Assembly (NCBI GenBank): GCA_041742255.1
Contig: JBGSIZ010000034.1
Location: 1-33,033 of the forward strand
DNA length: 33,033 bases
Reading direction: 5' to 3'
From: JBGSIZ01 sp041742255
GTDB taxonomy: Bacteria; Pseudomonadota; Alphaproteobacteria; Rhodobacterales; Rhodobacteraceae
The translations under genes and the position numbers were made by a program. A model generated the notes under the pieces. The model saw only the letters and a list, made by a program, of their open reading frames with translations, searched no databases and was not told the origin of the DNA. Shown piece by piece: positions 30,762 through 33,033 of the stretch. Position 1 is the first letter of the stretch. Every line of letters begins with the position of its first letter.

Positions 30762-31459
30762 AACCGGCCTCGCCCTACCTTGTGCCGGGGTTCTATGACC
30801 GGGCGCTTGCGGCGGGCAAACACCGCGACATTGTCGGCGGGCGCTGGGACGAAACCGGGCGGGCGCAAATGCGGCTGTTGCAGGACGAAGGGTTGGGCCC
30901 GCACCATCATCTGCTGGACATCGGGGCCGGGGCGCTGCGGCTGGGATGCAAGGCGGTGCCGTATCTGGACGCCGGGCACTACTGGGCCACGGACGCCAGC
31001 CTGGCCCTCCTCCAACGGGGGCACAGCGCGGAACTGGACGATCCGTCGCGGCTGTCCACGGCGCACCTGATCGAGGATGCGACGTTCGACTATCCGGGGG
31101 TGCCCGACACCATCACACATGCCATGGCGTGGGGGGTGTTCACGCACCTGCCGCCGGCCATACTCGGCCCGGCGCTGGTCACACTCGGGGCACGTTTCCC
31201 GGCGCTGGACCGGGCGATCATCACGCTGTTTTTGTGCGATCCGGGGTACGAGGGGGCGCTGCGGCAACCGGACGGGGTTGTGACGCACCCCGACAAACCG
31301 CCCTATCACACGCCGCTGGACGCGGTTGGGCACCTCGCGGCGCTGGCGGGTCTGTCGGTCACGCCTTTGCCGCATCGACTGCCGCGCGGTCAAATCGCGC
31401 TCCGGTTTCAGCACAAATCTGTGGCAAACGCCCCCACAGGAATCACGCAAATCGCCTAA
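30758..31459 (+). CDS. Class I SAM-dependent methyltransferase-like protein
   Basis: A 233-residue soluble protein. Motif I for S-adenosylmethionine, HLLDIGAGALRLG, is at about residues 46-58, followed by a DASLALL acidic-loop strand and a HAMAWGVFTHLPP motif-IV-like strand typical of the fold. I chose the GTG at 30758, whose GTGA overlaps the pepT stop by four bases. The upstream frame start at 30686 lies inside pepT. Nothing identifies the substrate. The C-terminal part (PLPHRLPRGQIALRFQHKS) is beta-rich and ordinary for this class. The pepT link is positional only. Confidence 0.75.
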   Translation: MKPASPYLVPGFYDRALAAGKHRDIVGGRWDETGRAQMRLLQDEGLGPHHHLLDIGAGALRLGCKAVPYLDAGHYWATDASLALLQRGHSAELDDPSRLSTAHLIEDATFDYPGVPDTITHAMAWGVFTHLPPAILGPALVTLGARFPALDRAIITLFLCDPGYEGALRQPDGVVTHPDKPPYHTPLDAVGHLAALAGLSVTPLPHRLPRGQIALRFQHKSVANAPTGITQIA

Positions 31460-31476
31460 AATTCGGGATATCTGCC

Positions 31477-31513
31477 GTTTGTGATCACACATTTTTGGGG
31501 CGTGATCACAAAT
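31477..31513. promoter_or_regulatory. Double-palindrome element upstream of sucC (two GTGATCAC sites)
   Basis: GTGATCAC occurs at 31481-31488 and again at 31502-31509, centres 21 bp apart, joined by an ACATTTTTGGGGC linker. The outer bases extend the first palindrome to TGTGATCACA. The block matches 32 of 37 bases at 23696-23732 before sdhC. It lies about 120 bp before the sucC start and 18 bases after the methyltransferase stop. Two loci of the same metabolic cycle share it, which argues for a common regulator. Confidence 0.78.
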
Positions 31514-31633
31514 GTCGGATTTTCGGTGGTCCGCACCAGAAAACCGTTCTTTTCAGGGAATTGCTGTGGTTTAACCTCGCGCAACCGGGTCGCGGCCCGT
31601 TTTGCACACCGACCAACCCCACGAGGAACCGCC

Positions 31634-32830
31634 ATGAACATCCATGAATATCAGGCCAAGGCGCTGCTGCGCTCCTACGGCGCTCCCGTGTCGGATGGCC
31701 GCCCGGTCATGCGGGCCGAAGATGCCAAAACGGCGGCGGGCGAACTCGACGGGCCGCTCTGGGTGGTCAAGGCGCAGATTCACGCAGGCGGTCGTGGCAA
31801 GGGTCACTTCAAAGAAGCCGACGCAGGCGAAAAAGGCGGCGTGCGGCTGGCGCACTCCGTCGAAGAAGCGGCGCAAGAAGCCAAGAAAATGCTCGGGCGC
31901 ACGCTCGTGACCAAACAGACCGGCCCGGCGGGCAAAACGGTCAACCGGATCTATATCGAGGATGGCTCGGGCATCGAAACCGAACTCTACCTCGCCATTC
32001 TGGTGGACCGGCAAACCAGCCGCATCTCCTTTGTCGCCTCCACCGAAGGCGGCATGGACATCGAAGAGGTGGCCCATTCCACTCCCGAAAAGATCCTGAC
32101 GTTCTCGGTCGATCCCGCGACCGGCTATCAGGCGTTCCATGGGCGGCGGATCGCGTTTGCGCTGGGCCTCAAGGGCAACCAGATCAAACAATGCGTGGCG
32201 CTGATGGGCACGCTCTACCGTCTTTTCACCGAAAAAGACATGGAGATGCTGGAGATCAAACCGCTGATCGTGACCGACAAGGGCGACCTGAAATGCCTCG
32301 ACGCCAAGATGGGCTTTGACGGCAACGCGATCTACCGGCACGCCGATATCGCGGCCCTGCGCGACGAAACCGAAGAGGATTCCAAGGAACTCGCCGCCGC
32401 CTCCAAATTCGATCTGAACTACATCGCGCTCGATGGCGAAATTGGCTGCATGGTCAACGGCGCGGGCCTTGCCATGGCGACCATGGACATCATCAAACTC
32501 TACGGCGCGGAACCCGCCAACTTCCTCGACGTGGGCGGTGGTGCGACCAAGGAAAAGGTGACCGAGGCGTTCAAGATCATCACCTCCGACCCGCAGGTCA
32601 AAGGCATCCTTGTGAACATTTTCGGCGGCATCATGCGTTGTGACGTCATCGCCGAAGGCGTGATCGCAGCCGTCAAAGAGGTCGGTCTCAAAGTCCCGCT
32701 GGTCGTCCGCCTCGAAGGCACGAACGTCGAAAAAGGCAAGGAAATCATCGACAACTCCGGCCTCAACGTCATCTCGGGCGACAACCTCGCAGACGCCGCC
32801 CAGAAAATCGTCAAGGCGGTGAAGGGGTAA
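31634..32830 (+). CDS. sucC: Succinyl-CoA synthetase (ADP-forming) beta subunit
   Basis: A 398-residue cytoplasmic subunit that with SucD converts succinyl-CoA to succinate with nucleotide triphosphate formation. It begins MNIHEYQAKALLRSYG, with the ATP-grasp domain over residues 1-235 including AGGRGKGHFKEA for the nucleotide, and the C-terminal ligase domain with NGAGLAMATMDIIKLYG and NIFGGIMRCDVIAEG. Length matches the family (about 388-398). GAGGAA stands six bases before the ATG at 31634. Upstream frame from 31481 is noncoding regulatory DNA. The following lipoprotein gene suggests that sucD lies beyond the window. Confidence 0.97.
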   Translation: MNIHEYQAKALLRSYGAPVSDGRPVMRAEDAKTAAGELDGPLWVVKAQIHAGGRGKGHFKEADAGEKGGVRLAHSVEEAAQEAKKMLGRTLVTKQTGPAGKTVNRIYIEDGSGIETELYLAILVDRQTSRISFVASTEGGMDIEEVAHSTPEKILTFSVDPATGYQAFHGRRIAFALGLKGNQIKQCVALMGTLYRLFTEKDMEMLEIKPLIVTDKGDLKCLDAKMGFDGNAIYRHADIAALRDETEEDSKELAAASKFDLNYIALDGEIGCMVNGAGLAMATMDIIKLYGAEPANFLDVGGGATKEKVTEAFKIITSDPQVKGILVNIFGGIMRCDVIAEGVIAAVKEVGLKVPLVVRLEGTNVEKGKEIIDNSGLNVISGDNLADAAQKIVKAVKG

Positions 32831-32886
32831 CGCACCGGCGGCCCCCCTTTCCGTCTTTTCAACATCGGCAACCAACGGACCCAATC

Positions 32887-33033
32887 ATGACACCGCGCGT
32901 TCTTACCAGTGCCCTCGTCCTTGCCCTTCTCGCCGCCTGTGGTGGGGACGTGACCCCGCGTCCCGGCCCGCAATCGCAGCCGGTATCATCCGGTGCGCCT
33001 GCCACTTCCCCGGCCACCGCAGCCGCCACCGCA
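32887..33033 (+). CDS. Lipoprotein, N-terminal part (runs off the window)
   Basis: The first 49 codons of a gene that continues past the right edge. It starts MTPRVLTSALVLALLAACGG, a lipoprotein signal peptide with lipobox LAAC and Cys18. The mature part seen so far is low-complexity, rich in Pro, Ser, Thr and Ala, a typical tether. A GGA lies about eight bases before the ATG. It is 56 bases after sucC and probably shares its transcript. The functional domain is not in view. Confidence 0.7.
   Translation, partial: MTPRVLTSALVLALLAACGGDVTPRPGPQSQPVSSGAPATSPATAAATA

Noticed and set aside
1..33033. tRNA, rRNA, CRISPR arrays, transposases, phage or defence genes
   Set aside because: No cloverleaf, spacer array, terminal inverted repeat with transposase, or nuclease/restriction gene was seen by eye. 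The gene content looks like core chromosome.

Overview
The window looks like a chromosomal segment of a marine-type alphaproteobacterium of the Rhodobacterales (Roseobacter/Rhodobacter group). The support is a high-GC, densely packed gene set in the order familiar from that group: a ccr-ecm region, an sdh operon with extra small genes, mesaconyl-CoA hydratase, malyl-CoA thioesterase, mdh and sucC. It also carries a LuxR/LuxI pair of roseobacter type, an H-NS-like protein and a TIGR02186/TauE pair. I see no tRNA, rRNA, CRISPR array, insertion sequence or phage gene. No gap between genes exceeds 300 bases.

Layout. 1-502: end of tsaB overlapping rimI. 657-6186: a purine nucleoside uptake and cleavage operon (BMP-type binding protein, double ATPase, two permeases, PunA-type phosphorylase). 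6326-7995: TSUP exporter plus a TIGR02186 membrane protein. 12017-7999 (minus): a quorum-sensing block running small conserved protein, LuxR, LuxI, RecD/Dda-like helicase, SDR oxidoreductase. 13468-12179 (minus): crotonyl-CoA carboxylase/reductase, preceded by a secreted lipoprotein and a PlsB-like acyltransferase. 15526-18738 (plus): ethylmalonyl-CoA mutase, an H-NS-like protein and DeoD. 26900-18846 (minus): mcl2, nnrU, a DUF1737 gene, mch, a secreted protein, then sdhC-sdhD-sdhA, a SUFU-domain gene, two small lipoproteins and sdhB. 27169-28233: a secreted protein convergent with a second TSUP protein. 28413-33033 (plus): mdh with a clear terminator, pepT with a methyltransferase, sucC and the start of a lipoprotein gene.

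How it fits together. Ccr, Ecm, Mch and Mcl2 are four enzymes of the ethylmalonyl-CoA pathway, which assimilates acetyl-CoA without isocitrate lyase. Succinate dehydrogenase, malate dehydrogenase and succinyl-CoA synthetase process its products in the TCA cycle. Two unrelated-fold-class purine nucleoside phosphorylases (trimeric PunA type and hexameric DeoD type) lie 12 kb apart.

The genes themselves are mostly recognisable. The least explained signals are in short noncoding stretches. (1) A nearly identical 37-bp double-palindrome element lies upstream of both sdhC and sucC. (2) A 16-pair hairpin buries the ribosome binding site of deoD. (3) A perfect full CtrA-type box sits in front of the quorum-sensing block. 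(4) A 13-bp-arm inverted repeat abuts the predicted ccr promoter and resembles sequence upstream of ecm. (5) Helically phased 11-bp repeats lie between deoD and sdhB. All functional statements about these sites are inference from sequence.
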